The notes beneath the pieces were generated by a model that was not told where the DNA came from, ran no database searches, and saw nothing but the letters and a program-made list of their open reading frames with translations. Shown here piece after piece: positions 20,140 to 31,367 of a DNA stretch of 64,000 nt; the first letter of the stretch is position 1; each line of letters starts with the position of its first letter. The translations under genes were made by a program, and so were the position numbers. The DNA comes from Rahnella variigena (GTDB taxonomy: Bacteria; Pseudomonadota; Gammaproteobacteria; Enterobacterales; Enterobacteriaceae): assembly GCF_003610915.1 (NCBI RefSeq), contig NZ_NSDJ01000001.1:248001-312000 (forward strand). The letters are read 5' to 3'.

Positions 20140-20866
20140 AATGCGCAGCCTGAAGGTTGAAATCATGCGCTATAACCCGGAAACGGACAGCGCGCCGCAT
20201 CCGGTGGTGTATGACGTGCCTTTCGATGAAACAACGTCTCTGCTCGATGCTCTGGGCTACATCAAGGACCATCTGGCCGCTGATCTTTCCTACCGCTGGT
20301 CGTGTCGTATGGCGATTTGCGGCTCGTGCGGCATGATGGTGAACCGAGTGCCAAAGCTGGCGTGCAAAACGTTCCTGCGGGAATACCCGGACGGTATGCA
20401 GGTCGAGGCACTCGGTAACTTCCCGGTAGAACGTGATCTGGTGGTCGATATGACCCACTTTATCGAAAGCCTGGAAGCCATCAAACCTTATATCATCGGC
20501 AACACCCGCACGGTCGGGGAAGGCCCAGGTAAACAAACCCCGGCGCAAATGGAGAAATATCACCAGTTCTCCGGCTGCATCAACTGTGGTTTATGTTACG
20601 CCGCCTGCCCGCAATTCGGTCTGAATCCGGAGTTCATTGGCCCGGCTGCTATCACTCTGGCGCACCGCTACAACCTCGATAACCGTGACCACGGCAAAGC
20701 ACAACGTATGCCGCAGTTAAACGGTCAGAACGGTGTCTGGAGCTGTACGTTTGTGGGTTATTGCTCCGAAGTCTGTCCGAAGCACGTAGACCCTGCCGCC
20801 GCCATTCAGCAAGGCAAAGTCGAAAGCTCAAAAGACTTCATGATAGCGAGGCTGAGACCGCAATGA
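20132..20866 (+). CDS. frdB: Fumarate reductase iron-sulfur subunit
   Basis: Carries electrons from menaquinol to FrdA through [2Fe-2S], [4Fe-4S] and [3Fe-4S] clusters. The protein has 244 residues with the GTG start at 20132 ([10 protein letters not shown]), placed behind AAGGAG and matching the E. coli length exactly; a longer in-frame reading from 20078 lies inside frdA and is unlikely. Cluster motifs: [10 protein letters not shown] plus a later Cys near residue 77, [12 protein letters not shown] near residue 149, and [17 protein letters not shown] near residue 205. Confidence 0.98.
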   Translation: MAKMRSLKVEIMRYNPETDSAPHPVVYDVPFDETTSLLDALGYIKDHLAADLSYRWSCRMAICGSCGMMVNRVPKLACKTFLREYPDGMQVEALGNFPVERDLVVDMTHFIESLEAIKPYIIGNTRTVGEGPGKQTPAQMEKYHQFSGCINCGLCYAACPQFGLNPEFIGPAAITLAHRYNLDNRDHGKAQRMPQLNGQNGVWSCTFVGYCSEVCPKHVDPAAAIQQGKVESSKDFMIARLRPQ

Positions 20867-20877
20867 GGGAGGAAAAT

Positions 20878-21288
20878 ATGACGACTCAAAGTACGGGCAG
20901 CAAACGTAAACCCTACGTGCGTGAGATGAAAGCCAGCTGGTGGAAAAGCTTACCGTTCTACCGTTTTTATATGCTGCGCGAAGGCACGGCAGTTCCGGCT
21001 GTGTGGTTTAGCCTTTTGCTGCTGGCAGGGGTTTTCTCGTTGCGTAACGGGCCGGAAAGCTGGGCGGGTTTTGTGCATTTTCTGCAAAATCCGGTGGTCA
21101 TGCTGATTAATCTGATCGCCCTGATTGCCGCTTTGTTGCATACCAAAACCTGGTTTGAACTGGCACCGAAAGCCTCGATCGTAGTGGTGAAAGGTAAAAA
21201 AATGGGGCCGGAGCCGGTGATTGCGGGTTTCTGGGGCGTGACCATTGTCGTGACGCTGGTTGTTCTCGTCATCGCACTGTTTCTTTAA
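20878..21288 (+). CDS. frdC: Fumarate reductase membrane anchor FrdC
   Basis: Membrane anchor with three helices that, with FrdD, binds menaquinol. The start is the ATG at 20878 ([15 protein letters not shown]) after GGGAGG, giving 136 residues (E. coli 131). [19 protein letters not shown] and [11 protein letters not shown] are the conserved anchor and quinone-site stretches. It lies 11 bp after frdB and 9 bp before frdD. Confidence 0.97.
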   Translation: MTTQSTGSKRKPYVREMKASWWKSLPFYRFYMLREGTAVPAVWFSLLLLAGVFSLRNGPESWAGFVHFLQNPVVMLINLIALIAALLHTKTWFELAPKASIVVVKGKKMGPEPVIAGFWGVTIVVTLVVLVIALFL

Positions 21289-21297
21289 GGAGGCGAC

Positions 21298-21657
21298 ATG
21301 AAAAATACTCTTCCTAAACGTTCAGACGAGCCGGTGTTCTGGGGATTGTTTGGTGCAGGCGGTATGTGGAGCGCAATTTTCGCGCCAGTGATGATTCTGC
21401 TGGTGTGCTTCCTGCTGCCCCTGGGTTTCTTCCCCGGCGACGCCCTGAGTTATCCGCGCGTGCTGGCGTTCGCGCAGAGCTGGATAGGACGCCTGTTCCT
21501 GCTGCTGATGATCGTGCTGCCGCTTTGGTGCGGACTGCACCGGATCCATCACGCTATGCATGACCTGAAGATCCACGCTCCGGCCGGAAAATGGGTATTC
21601 TACGGTCTGGCAACGATCTTAAGTATTGTTACTCTTATCGTACTGATCCGTCTGTGA
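21298..21657 (+). CDS. frdD: Fumarate reductase membrane anchor FrdD
   Basis: Second membrane anchor of fumarate reductase, 119 residues, as in E. coli. Three hydrophobic segments are visible, with [15 protein letters not shown] at the N terminus and [13 protein letters not shown] before the last helix. AGGAGG lies 6 bp before the ATG. It is the last gene of the frd operon; a terminator follows at 21678. Confidence 0.97.
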   Translation: MKNTLPKRSDEPVFWGLFGAGGMWSAIFAPVMILLVCFLLPLGFFPGDALSYPRVLAFAQSWIGRLFLLLMIVLPLWCGLHRIHHAMHDLKIHAPAGKWVFYGLATILSIVTLIVLIRL

Positions 21658-21677
21658 TCCCTTAAGATCTGACTTTC

Positions 21678-21705
21678 CAGCGGCCGGCTCTCTGGCCGCT
21701 GTTTT
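21678..21705 (+). terminator. Terminator of frdABCD
   Basis: CAGCGGCC, an 8-nt loop and GGCCGCTG form a perfect 8-bp GC-rich stem followed by TTTT, 20 bp after the frdD stop. Confidence 0.9.
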
Positions 21706-21780
21706 CATTTCTTCCTCACTTGTTTTTCCTTTTCCTTTTTGTTACCTACACTTAGAGAACAACCTAAGGAAGGAGACTCT

Positions 21781-22305
21781 ATGCGTATCTGGTCAAAACT
21801 CGGCGTCATCGTCACAGCTCTCATGTCTGTGGCCTGCAGCGTCACACCACCAAAAGACGTCAACGTCGTTAATAACTTCGAACTCAGCCGCTATCTTGGC
21901 ACCTGGTATGAAGTCGCCAGACTGGATCATAGTTTTGAAAGCGGGCTGGAACGCGTCACGGCCAATTACAGCCTGCGCGACGACGGCGGTGTGAAAGTCA
22001 TCAACCGCGGGTTTAATCCGCAGAAAAACAAATGGCAGGAAAGTGAGGGCAAAGGATACTTCACGGGTTCTACGGATAGGGCGGCGCTTAAGGTGTCATT
22101 CTTTGGCCCGTTCTATGGCGGCTATAACGTCATTGAGCTGGATAAAGATTACCGCTACGCGCTGGTCTGCGGGCCGGATAAAAGCTATTTGTGGATCCTG
22201 TCGCGCACACCGACGCTGGATGACAGCGTGAAGCAGAAGCTTCTGCAAACTGCGCAGCGATACGGATTTGATACCAGCAAACTGGTATGGGTGAAACAAC
22301 CTTAA
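21781..22305 (+). CDS. blc: Outer membrane lipocalin Blc
   Basis: Bacterial lipocalin lipoprotein of the outer membrane, thought to bind fatty acids or lysophospholipids under stress. The start is the ATG at 21781 (MRIWSKLG, 174 residues) right after AAGGAAGGAG; an upstream in-frame start at 21739 would spoil the signal peptide. The lipobox is SVACS with the lipid-bearing Cys near residue 19. The lipocalin motif YLGTWYEVARLDHSFE follows, and SYLWILSRTP is near the C terminus. E. coli blc also lies near frd, with sugE between blc and the entericidins; sugE is absent here. Confidence 0.95.
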   Translation: MRIWSKLGVIVTALMSVACSVTPPKDVNVVNNFELSRYLGTWYEVARLDHSFESGLERVTANYSLRDDGGVKVINRGFNPQKNKWQESEGKGYFTGSTDRAALKVSFFGPFYGGYNVIELDKDYRYALVCGPDKSYLWILSRTPTLDDSVKQKLLQTAQRYGFDTSKLVWVKQP

Positions 22306-22336
22306 TTTACCTCATTTCCGGACGCCAGAAACAACA

Positions 22337-22360
22337 CTGCCTGCATCAATGTGCAGGCAG
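22337..22360. terminator. Hairpin between blc and ecnB
   Basis: CTGCCTGCA, a 6-nt loop and TGCAGGCAG form a perfect 9-bp stem between two convergent genes. On the minus strand it is followed by TGTTGTTT, so it could end ecnB. The T tract is poor on the plus strand. Confidence 0.6.
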
Positions 22361-22389
22361 ACTTCAGCTTACTTCAGGTGATTCACCCG

Positions 22390-22524
22390 CTATTGCGCGC
22401 TTTTCTGGATTGCTTGCCCACCCGCAGACACATCTTCACCCACGCCACGCGTGGTATTGCAGGCAGTCAACGCAGAAGACAGAACAAGAACAGATAAGAT
22501 AGCGAGGATACTTTTCTTCAGCAT
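22390..22524 (-). CDS. ecnB: Entericidin B-like lipoprotein
   Basis: 44-residue cell-envelope lipoprotein, in frame [15 protein letters not shown] and then the lipobox LTAC followed by [15 protein letters not shown]. coli EcnB has nearly the same N-terminal and core sequence ([12 protein letters not shown]). In E. coli EcnB is the bacteriolytic member of the antidote/toxin pair and is made in stationary phase under sigma-S. AGGAAGGAA lies 7 bp before the ATG. A sigma-S type -10 (CTACACT) sits upstream at 22568-22574. The order efp-ecnA-ecnB equals that of E. coli. Confidence 0.93.
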   Translation of the reverse strand: MLKKSILAILSVLVLSSALTACNTTRGVGEDVSAGGQAIQKSAQ

Positions 22525-22567
22525 ATAAATTTCCTTCCTATAAGAGAATGTAAAGTACGACACTTTT

Positions 22568-22574
22568 AGTGTAG
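22568..22574 (-). promoter_or_regulatory. Probable sigma-S -10 element of ecnB
   Basis: The minus strand reads CTACACT, one base from the sigma-S preferred CTATACT, about 44 bp before the ecnB ATG. Stationary-phase control of ecnB is known in E. coli. No good -35 is present, as is common for sigma-S promoters. Confidence 0.5.
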
Positions 22575-22644
22575 CTAACTTTCTGGATAGAGAAGGAAAC
22601 AGGCAGGATTTTTAGGAAAGTTGGTAAAAATGAGGCTGAAGGGA

Positions 22645-22773
22645 TCAGCCTGCTTTGGAAATCGCGCCACCCAGATGCTGGATGTCTTCACCGAAACCAT
22701 GAACCGTGTTGCAGCCGGATAACGAAGCCAGCAACATCACTGAAACTACGATAAACATCATCTTCTTCAACAT
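22645..22773 (-). CDS. ecnA: Entericidin A-like lipoprotein
   Basis: 42-residue lipoprotein starting MLKKMMFIVVSVMLL with lipobox LSGC and then NTVHGFGEDIQHLG, matching E. coli EcnA (CNTARGFGEDIKHLG). EcnA is described as the antidote of EcnB. The start at 22773 is the best fit to a signal peptide; a longer reading from 22845 adds a non-signal N terminus. The ribosome site is weak (GGATTG). It lies 95 bp after efp and 120 bp before ecnB. Confidence 0.9.
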   Translation of the reverse strand: MLKKMMFIVVSVMLLASLSGCNTVHGFGEDIQHLGGAISKAG

Positions 22774-22868
22774 GGTAAACACAATCCAATTCAACAAGTT
22801 GGGGCTGGAAAGCTGCGACAGGCTTTCACCTGCGGCAGCTTTCATCCGACGTAATAAGCGTTGAGAAC

Positions 22869-23435
22869 TTATTTAACGCGGGAAACGTATTCGCCAGAGC
22901 GGGTGTCACAACGGACGATTTCGCCGATCTGCACGAATAATGGCACTTTAACCACAGCGCCGGTGCTCAGGGTTGCAGGCTTGCCGCCGGTACCTGCGGT
23001 ATCACCTTTCAGGCCCGGATCAGTATCAACAACTTCAGCTTCGATGAAGTTCGGTGGCTGAACAGCGATAGGACGACCATCCCACAGAGTGACGATACAT
23101 TCTGCGTTGTCCTGCAGCCATTTAGAGGCGTCAGAAACGGTTTTCTCTTCAACCTGATGCTGTTCGAAAGTTTCAGGGTGCATGAAGTGGTAGAACTCAC
23201 CATCGTTGTACAGGTAGTTCATGTTGGTATCTACAACGTCAGCGCCTTCGCATGAGTCAGTAGATTTGAAGGTTTTTTCTACACGGGAACCGGTCAGCAG
23301 ACGACGCATTTTAACGCGTGCGAAAGCCTGGCCTTTGCCTGGTTTTACGAATTCACTGGATTCGATAGCGTAAGGCTCGCCCTCGAACATGATTTTAAGA
23401 CCCGGACGGAAATCGTTGCTAGAATAAGTCGCCAT
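22869..23435 (-). CDS. efp: Elongation factor P
   Basis: Three-domain translation factor that enters the ribosomal E site and rescues stalling at polyproline. The protein has 188 residues, as in E. coli. The modified lysine is visible as Lys34 in VKPGKGQAF, the residue that EpmA and EpmB modify. The C-terminal domain ends GEYVSRVK, as usual. It is divergent from epmB with only 38 bp between the two start codons, so the promoters must overlap the coding sequences. Confidence 0.98.
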   Translation of the reverse strand: MATYSSNDFRPGLKIMFEGEPYAIESSEFVKPGKGQAFARVKMRRLLTGSRVEKTFKSTDSCEGADVVDTNMNYLYNDGEFYHFMHPETFEQHQVEEKTVSDASKWLQDNAECIVTLWDGRPIAVQPPNFIEAEVVDTDPGLKGDTAGTGGKPATLSTGAVVKVPLFVQIGEIVRCDTRSGEYVSRVK

Positions 23436-23473
23436 GATGGCCCTCTAATTTTAAACTGGTATTAGCCAAAAAA

Positions 23474-24502
23474 ATGGCAAACATTGTAACCCTAAACACG
23501 CCATTTAGAGAAGATTGGTTGTATCAACTCGGCGATGTTATCACTGACCCGGATGAACTGCTTACTCTTCTGGCACTTAACGACAATGCAGAACTGCAAA
23601 GTGGGCGTGAAGCCCGTCGTTTGTTCCCGCTTCGCGTACCCCGCGCCTTTGTGGCACGTATGCAGCCGGGCGATCCACAGGATCCTTTATTGCTTCAGGT
23701 ATTGACCGCACGCGAGGAATTTATCGCCGCGCCGGGCTTTACCACCGACCCGCTTGATGAACAACGCAGCGTTGTTCCGGGTCTGTTGCACAAGTATAGC
23801 AATCGTGCCCTGTTACTGGTGAAAGGCGGATGTGCGGTGAATTGCCGCTACTGTTTCCGTCGTCATTTCCCGTATCAGGACAACCAGGGAAATAAAGCCA
23901 ACTGGGTTCAGGCGCTGGATTATATCCGCACACGCCCCGAACTCGATGAAATTATTTTCTCCGGCGGTGATCCGCTGATGGCGAAAGATCACGAACTCGA
24001 CTGGCTGATCGGTGAACTGGAAGGCATCGCGCACATCAAACGCTTGCGTATTCATACGCGTCTGCCGGTAGTGATCCCTGCACGTATCACGGATACCTTC
24101 TGCCAGCGCCTTGAAAAATCACGCCTTCAGGTGCTGATGGTGACGCATATCAATCACGCCAATGAAATTGATGATGCGCTGCGCGCCAGCATGGCGAAGC
24201 TGAAACACCACGGCGTGACGCTGCTTAACCAAAGTGTGCTGCTGCGTGGCGTGAATGATTCTGCTGATGTGCTGGCGACACTGAGCAATGCGCTGTTTGA
24301 TGCCGGTATTCTGCCTTACTACATCCACGTGCTGGATAAAGTCCAGGGCGCGGCGCATTTCATGGTCAACGACGACGAAGCGCGCGTCATCATGAAAGGG
24401 CTGATGAGTAAGGTGTCTGGTTATATGGTACCGAAGCTGACCCGCGAGATTGGCGGCGAGCCGAGTAAAACCATTCTGGATCTGCGGCTGAAGCAGTCTT
24501 AA
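23474..24502 (+). CDS. epmB: EF-P lysine 2,3-aminomutase EpmB
   Basis: Radical-SAM, PLP-dependent enzyme that converts (S)-lysine to (R)-beta-lysine for EF-P modification. The protein has 342 residues, as in E. coli. The radical-SAM motif CAVNCRYCFRRHF is near residue 120, EIIFSGGDPLMAKD follows, and the PLP lysine lies in GEPSKTILDLR near the C terminus. With epmA and efp it completes the core of the modification route; EpmC (hydroxylation) is not in the window. A dispersed repeat follows the stop codon. Confidence 0.97.
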   Translation: MANIVTLNTPFREDWLYQLGDVITDPDELLTLLALNDNAELQSGREARRLFPLRVPRAFVARMQPGDPQDPLLLQVLTAREEFIAAPGFTTDPLDEQRSVVPGLLHKYSNRALLLVKGGCAVNCRYCFRRHFPYQDNQGNKANWVQALDYIRTRPELDEIIFSGGDPLMAKDHELDWLIGELEGIAHIKRLRIHTRLPVVIPARITDTFCQRLEKSRLQVLMVTHINHANEIDDALRASMAKLKHHGVTLLNQSVLLRGVNDSADVLATLSNALFDAGILPYYIHVLDKVQGAAHFMVNDDEARVIMKGLMSKVSGYMVPKLTREIGGEPSKTILDLRLKQS

Positions 24503-24532
24503 CACGCATATCTTACCCCAAAATAAATCAAG

Positions 24533-24634
24533 TTGCGGGAAGGCGACAAGTGATGGAGTCCCGATGAGCTTACTCAGGTAAATGATTCGGGTGACTGAAC
24601 GTAGCCAACGCACCAGCGGCTTGAGATATGAAGG
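24533..24634 (+). repeat. Dispersed intergenic palindromic repeat, copy B
   Basis: About 102 bp that aligns with 7420-7520 in the same orientation. The central arms TCCCGATGAGCTTAC and GTAAATGATTCGGG pair imperfectly, and the ends (CAAGTTGC at 24529 and GCGGCTTG at 24617) are also near-complementary, so the whole unit can fold as one long hairpin. It lies 30 bp after epmB. Confidence 0.7.
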
Positions 24635-24642
24635 GGGAACGC

Positions 24643-24672
24643 AAAAAGGGATGCCACTGGCATCCCTTTATT
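24643..24672. terminator. Terminator between epmB and yjeI
   Basis: AAAAAGGGATGCC, an ACT loop and GGCATCCCTTTATT form a strong hairpin with A and T flanks between convergent genes, so it probably works in both directions. Confidence 0.88.
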
Positions 24673-24711
24673 CTATCTGGCATTCACGCAATTAAACGGC
24701 GTACAGCCCGA

Positions 24712-25056
24712 CTATGAGCACTTATAAACCTGGCCGACCATTTTGCTGTCAACCGGTGCAAAGCTGGACAGGAAGTTTTGGGACGGGCTGTTGGCACCAT
24801 AAATAGTGTTGCCGCCCATCGCTGCCGCTTTGTTACGCAGGTCATTGGCTGCACCACGCATAGAGCTACCGTCACCGCCGGTACCGGAGAACCAGTTGCT
24901 TTGGGCACCGGTGACTTCGCCAAGCAGCTGACAATTTGCGCCTGGTTTGTCATCCGTGAATTTCACCTGCTGGCCCGCTGCATCCAGTTGATGAGTGGTA
25001 CTGCACCCGGCAAGCAGCGCGATAGCTGACAGGCCCAGTAACATTTTAATCCGCAT
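24712..25056 (-). CDS. yjeI: DUF4156 lipoprotein YjeI
   Basis: Predicted lipoprotein of unknown role. The start at 25056 (MRIKMLLGL, 114 residues) follows GGGGA; an ATG four codons earlier (25068) has no ribosome site but cannot be excluded. The signal peptide ends in the lipobox LLAGCS. The family core is recognisable: GANCQLLGEVTG, SMRGAANDLRNKAAAMGGN and a C-terminal GQVYKC, all close to E. coli YjeI (117 residues), which also neighbours groE. No function is known to me. Confidence 0.9.
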   Translation of the reverse strand: MRIKMLLGLSAIALLAGCSTTHQLDAAGQQVKFTDDKPGANCQLLGEVTGAQSNWFSGTGGDGSSMRGAANDLRNKAAAMGGNTIYGANSPSQNFLSSFAPVDSKMVGQVYKCS

Positions 25057-25245
25057 CACTTTCCCCATTTGTTTTTGTAATCACATAAAGCCTATCAGAA
25101 AACACCTGGCTCTCTTAGGCATCCGTTGCCACGCATGCCCAAGGTTTGCGCTATCGGAATCAATCCGAAAATCACGCAAAAATGAGTCTACACGTTAATG
25201 GCCGACGACAATGAGAGTTATCTTACTGAACCCGATAAAAAATGG

Positions 25246-25283
25246 TCAAATAAAAAAACCCGGCCTTTTCAGACCGGGTTTCT
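25246..25283 (-). terminator. Terminator of groES-groEL
   Basis: On the minus strand AAACCCGG, a 10-nt loop and CCGGGTTT form a perfect stem that continues into a run of seven T. It lies about 75 bp after the groEL stop. Confidence 0.9.
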
Positions 25284-25357
25284 TCAGTACGTTGTGTCAG
25301 TGAACAAGAATGTCCGCTGATTTCGCGTACCTGCGGATGAACGCAGGGGGATGATGA

Positions 25358-27016
<1,659 letters not shown>

Positions 27017-27057
27017 TTAAATTCGTTCTGTTCAGAAAAAAGTGGATCGGGGGACGA

Positions 27058-27543
<486 letters not shown>

Positions 27544-27565
27544 TTAACAATCAAGGCCACAGAGA

Positions 27566-28057
27566 TTAGCGATCGCGGTGCTCTGTGTCGTCATCTTTTT
27601 TTGGTGAAACCAGACGTTCCTGCGTTTCATCCGTGCGCTGAAACTCGCCGTCAAAGGTATTTCCTGTCGGCGCGCTGCTCCCCCAGTTGCCGCCAGAGCG
27701 GACAATGTTCAGGTGCGGCATCAGTTTTAAGGTCAGGCGTTTCTGTATTGGTGGTAACAACAGCAGTAAGCCGAGGAAATCGGTAAAGAACCCCGGTACC
27801 AGCAACAGGAAACCGGCAATCACCAGCGAAACGCTTTTCACCATCTCAGCTGCCGGGCTTTCCCCGACCGCCAGCTTTTGCTGCAATTGCATAAAGGTTT
27901 TCATGCCCTGATTCTTCACCAGAGAAACACCTACGCAGGAAGTAAACACCACCAGCAATAATGTTGTGGCAACGCCGACCACCGCAGCCACCTTGATAAA
28001 TAAGGTGATTTCGATGTAGGCCAGCAGAAATAACAGTAATAACGGTAACCAGCGCAC
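27566..28057 (-). CDS. fxsA: FxsA family inner membrane protein
   Basis: Small inner-membrane protein whose overproduction in E. coli suppresses F-plasmid exclusion of phage T7. The protein has 163 residues. Hydrophobic segments lie at about 3-22, 26-48 and 76-100, and the core PGFFTDFLGLLLLLPPIQ is typical. It starts with GTG at 28057 behind AAGGAG; an ATG five bases upstream is in another frame. The C-terminal tail is hydrophilic and charged. The position between groE and aspA is as in E. coli. Confidence 0.93.
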   Translation of the reverse strand: MRWLPLLLLFLLAYIEITLFIKVAAVVGVATTLLLVVFTSCVGVSLVKNQGMKTFMQLQQKLAVGESPAAEMVKSVSLVIAGFLLLVPGFFTDFLGLLLLLPPIQKRLTLKLMPHLNIVRSGGNWGSSAPTGNTFDGEFQRTDETQERLVSPKKDDDTEHRDR

Positions 28058-28247
28058 CGCATTCTCCTTGTAATTAGGCTCCGAAAACTCTGTCGTAAAA
28101 TACGGTCACAGAGGCAATCGAAACCAGGAATAAGTGCCTGCTCAGGATCTTTGCTTTCAAAGAAATGCAGGCTGACTACACTGAGATGGTGCTACATCAC
28201 AGTGATTTCAAGCGTAAGACCTGATTTAATTGAGCCGCTGAATGAAT

Positions 28248-28263
28248 TGTGAGAATTCTCACA
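28248..28263. promoter_or_regulatory. Perfect CRP binding site upstream of aspA
   Basis: TGTGA-GAATTC-TCACA is a perfect match to the CRP palindrome, centred about 188 bp before the aspA ATG in the 386-bp gap 28058-28443 between fxsA and aspA. Cyclic-AMP control of aspA is known in E. coli. I saw nothing else firm in this gap apart from a small CGTTG/CAACG hairpin near 28346-28361 and a TTGAT half-site at 28363. Confidence 0.8.
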
Positions 28264-28443
28264 GATACCAAAAACATGCACAGTAATAGGGCAGGATAGT
28301 GATCTTAGTACGTGCAATTCGCCTGAAGCAGCATATGATCGCCTTCGTTGCCTAAACAACGGTTGATCGTTTTATATTTAACACGGTAAGTAACATAATT
28401 TTAAACATCGCATAACACATTCAGTACCGAAGAGAAGGTTCTC

Positions 28444-29880
28444 ATGTCAAACACCATTCGTATCGAGGAAGACCTGCTGGGCACGCGCGAAGTACCGGCA
28501 GAAGCTTATTACGGCATTCACACCCTGCGGGCGATTGAAAACTTCTATATCAGCAACACCAAGATCAGCGATGTCCCTGAGTTTGTTCGTGGCATGGTGA
28601 TGGTGAAAAAGGCGGCGGCTCTGGCCAATAAAGAGCTGCGTACCATCCCACGTCATATTGCGGACATCATTATTCAGGCGTGCGACGAAGTGCTTGATAA
28701 AGGCAAATGCATGGACCAGTTCCCTATCGACGTCTATCAGGGCGGTGCGGGAACCTCGGTAAATATGAACACGAATGAAGTGCTGGCGAACATCGGTCTG
28801 GAACTGATGGGACACCAGAAAGGCGATTACCAGTTCCTGAATCCAAACGATCATCTGAACAAATGCCAGTCCACCAATGATGCCTACCCGACAGGTTTCC
28901 GTATCGCGGTGTACACCTCTTTGCTGAAACTGGTTGATGCGATTTCTCAGCTGGGCGACGGTTTCGAGCGTAAAGCGGTTGAGTTCGAAAACATCATCAA
29001 AATGGGACGCACGCAGTTGCAGGATGCGGTTCCGATGACCCTCGGTCAGGAATTCCACGCATTCAACGTGCTGCTCAAAGAAGAAACCCGCAACCTGATG
29101 CGCACCGGCGAATTACTGCTGGAAGTGAACCTCGGCGCTACAGCGATCGGTACACGTCTGAACACACCGGAAGGTTATCAGCAGCTGGCAGTAGAGAAAC
29201 TGGCTGAAGTCAGCAATCTGGCTTGTGTACCGGCAGAAGACCTGATCGAAGCGACGTCTGACTGCGGCGCCTACGTGATGGTTCACAGTTCACTGAAACG
29301 TCTGGCGGTTAAACTTTCTAAAATCTGTAACGACCTGCGCCTGCTCTCTTCCGGCCCGCGCGCTGGCCTGAACGAAATCAATCTGCCAGAATTGCAGGCC
29401 GGTTCTTCTATCATGCCAGCCAAAGTTAACCCGGTTATCCCGGAAGTGGTGAACCAGGTGTGCTTCAAAGTCATCGGTAACGACGTGTGCGTCACCATGG
29501 CTGCCGAAGCAGGTCAGTTACAGCTGAACGTGATGGAACCGGTGATTGGTCAGGCGATGTTTGAGTCAGTGCATATCCTGACGAACGCCTGCTACAACTT
29601 GCTGGAAAAATGCATCAACGGCATTACAGCCAATAAAGAAGTGTGCGAGTTCTACGTCTTCAACTCTATCGGTATCGTCACCTATCTCAACCCGTTCATC
29701 GGCCACCACAATGGCGATATCGTCGGGAAGATCTGTGCGGAAACCGGCAAGAGTGTCAGAGAAGTGGTTCTTGAGCGCGGATTGCTGACTGAAGCCGAGT
29801 TGGACGACATTTTCTCTATCGAGAACCTGAAGCATCCGGCCTACAAAGCGAAACGCTATACTGATGAAAATGAACAGTAA
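28444..29880 (+). CDS. aspA: Aspartate ammonia-lyase
   Basis: Cytoplasmic lyase that converts L-aspartate to fumarate and ammonia, feeding fumarate respiration. The protein has 478 residues, as in E. coli. The fumarase/aspartase signature [11 protein letters not shown] with the catalytic SS loop lies near residue 318, and the substrate sites GRTQLQDA and the TNDAYPT region are intact. A hairpin terminator or attenuator separates it from dcuA, which follows 153 bp later. The arrangement aspA-dcuA equals E. coli. Confidence 0.98.
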   Translation: MSNTIRIEEDLLGTREVPAEAYYGIHTLRAIENFYISNTKISDVPEFVRGMVMVKKAAALANKELRTIPRHIADIIIQACDEVLDKGKCMDQFPIDVYQGGAGTSVNMNTNEVLANIGLELMGHQKGDYQFLNPNDHLNKCQSTNDAYPTGFRIAVYTSLLKLVDAISQLGDGFERKAVEFENIIKMGRTQLQDAVPMTLGQEFHAFNVLLKEETRNLMRTGELLLEVNLGATAIGTRLNTPEGYQQLAVEKLAEVSNLACVPAEDLIEATSDCGAYVMVHSSLKRLAVKLSKICNDLRLLSSGPRAGLNEINLPELQAGSSIMPAKVNPVIPEVVNQVCFKVIGNDVCVTMAAEAGQLQLNVMEPVIGQAMFESVHILTNACYNLLEKCINGITANKEVCEFYVFNSIGIVTYLNPFIGHHNGDIVGKICAETGKSVREVVLERGLLTEAELDDIFSIENLKHPAYKAKRYTDENEQ

Positions 29881-29902
29881 CAGATTAAATTACTGACCTT
29901 TT

Positions 29903-29939
29903 AAAGGCTCGTTGTTCTGCGGAATAACGGGCCTTTTTA
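29903..29939 (+). terminator. Terminator between aspA and dcuA
   Basis: AAAGGCTCGTT and AACGGGCCTTTTT pair around a GTTCTGCGGAAT loop, with one mismatch opposite a T, followed by T's. It allows partial read-through to dcuA. Confidence 0.85.
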
Positions 29940-30019
29940 CTTTTTGCGATACAACAATTACATAACAATTAATTATCAATTCCTTATTAATTATCAATCC
30001 CTTAAGGAGTAGCAGGATT

Positions 30020-30040
30020 ATGGACGGACAACCATGCTAA
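30020..30040 (+). other. Possible six-codon upstream ORF overlapping the dcuA start
   Basis: ATG GAC GGA CAA CCA TGC TAA reads MDGQPC. It has the best ribosome site here (AAGGAG at 30004-30009), while the dcuA ATG at 30034 lies inside it in another frame and has only GGACGGA in front. Stop and start overlap, so coupling is possible. It may equally be fortuitous. Confidence 0.3.
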
Positions 30041-31335
30041 TCATCGAACTTATTATTGTACTGGCAGCGATTTTCCTCGGCGCGCGCCTGGGCGGTATCG
30101 GCATCGGATTCGCCGGAGGACTGGGCGTGCTGGTGCTGGCGCTGATTGGCGTCAAACCGGGTACCATCCCTTTTGATGTCATCTCCATCATTATGGCAGT
30201 AATCGCGGCTATCTCGGCCATGCAGGTGGCGGGCGGAATGGATTATCTGGTGCAGCAAACTGAAAAGCTTCTGCGCCGTAACCCCAAGCACATTACGATC
30301 CTCGCGCCCATCGTCACTTATTTCCTGACGATTATGGCCGGCACCGGCAACATCTCGCTTTCCGCCCTCCCCGTGATTTCAGAAGTGGCGAAAGAACAGG
30401 GGATCAAACCCTGTCGTCCGCTTTCGACTGCCGTCGTTTCCGCGCAGATAGCGATTACCGCATCCCCCATTTCTGCCGCTGTTGTTTATATGGCGTCAAC
30501 CATGGAAGGCCACGGCGTCAGTTATCTGCATCTGCTGATGGTGATGATCCCGGCAACGCTGGCCGCTGTTATCCTGATGTCACTGATTGTCAGCTGGTGC
30601 TTTGACTCCAAACTTTCCAACGATCCGGTTTACCTGAAACGTTATGAAGAAGGGCTGATTGAGCTGCGTGGCGATAAGGTCATGGAAATCAAACCTGGCG
30701 CAAAACTCTCCGTGTTGTTGTTCCTGCTCGGCGTTTTTGGTGTGGTCGGATACGCGGTGATCAACAGCCCGAGTCTGGGCTGGGTCGCACAACCGGTGAT
30801 GACCACTAACAGCGCCATTCTGATTATCATGCTCAGCGTCGCGACGTTGATTACCCTGCTGTGCCGTATCGATACGGATTCAATTCTGTCCTCCAGCACC
30901 TTTAAATCCGGCATGAGCGCCTGTATTTGTATTCTCGGTGTAGCCTGGCTGGGCGACACTTTTGTCCAGGCCAATCTCGGCTGGATCAAAGAAACGGCAG
31001 GCACCCTGATTCAGGCACATCCGTGGCTGCTGGCCGTAATTTTCTTCTTCAGCTCTGCGCTGTTGTATTCACAGGCTGCCACCACCAAAGCCCTGCTGCC
31101 GATGGCGCTGGCGCTGAGCGTATCGCCACTGACCGCAGTGGGTTCTTTTGCTGCCGTTTCCGGTTTATTCATTCTGCCAACATACCCGACGCTGGTTGCA
31201 GCCGTGCAGATGGATGACACCGGCACCACACGCATCGGACGCTTCGTCTTCAACCATCCGTTCTTTATCCCGGGCACCATCGGCGTGTTCCTGTCGGTAC
31301 TTTTCGGATTTGGCTTCGGCAGTATTATTCTCTGA
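30034..31335 (+). CDS. dcuA: Anaerobic C4-dicarboxylate antiporter DcuA
   Basis: Inner-membrane antiporter exchanging aspartate or fumarate for succinate. The protein has 433 residues, as in E. coli, with about ten hydrophobic segments. Conserved stretches are [20 protein letters not shown] at the N terminus, [20 protein letters not shown] and [12 protein letters not shown] near the C terminus. With aspA and frdABCD it makes the aspartate-to-succinate fumarate respiration route. In E. coli cutA follows; here it is absent and dsbD is next. Confidence 0.97.
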   Translation: MLIIELIIVLAAIFLGARLGGIGIGFAGGLGVLVLALIGVKPGTIPFDVISIIMAVIAAISAMQVAGGMDYLVQQTEKLLRRNPKHITILAPIVTYFLTIMAGTGNISLSALPVISEVAKEQGIKPCRPLSTAVVSAQIAITASPISAAVVYMASTMEGHGVSYLHLLMVMIPATLAAVILMSLIVSWCFDSKLSNDPVYLKRYEEGLIELRGDKVMEIKPGAKLSVLLFLLGVFGVVGYAVINSPSLGWVAQPVMTTNSAILIIMLSVATLITLLCRIDTDSILSSSTFKSGMSACICILGVAWLGDTFVQANLGWIKETAGTLIQAHPWLLAVIFFFSSALLYSQAATTKALLPMALALSVSPLTAVGSFAAVSGLFILPTYPTLVAAVQMDDTGTTRIGRFVFNHPFFIPGTIGVFLSVLFGFGFGSIIL

Positions 31336-31344
31336 CAGTTTTTT

Positions 31345-31367
31345 CGGGGGCTACGGCCCCCGTTGTT
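31345..31367 (+). terminator. Terminator of dcuA
   Basis: CGGGGGC-TACG-GCCCCCG is a perfect stem with a UACG tetraloop, followed by TTGTTT, ten bases after the dcuA stop. Confidence 0.9.

Noticed and set aside
28363..28376. FNR site before aspA
   Set aside because: Only a TTGAT half-site; the opposite half does not match.
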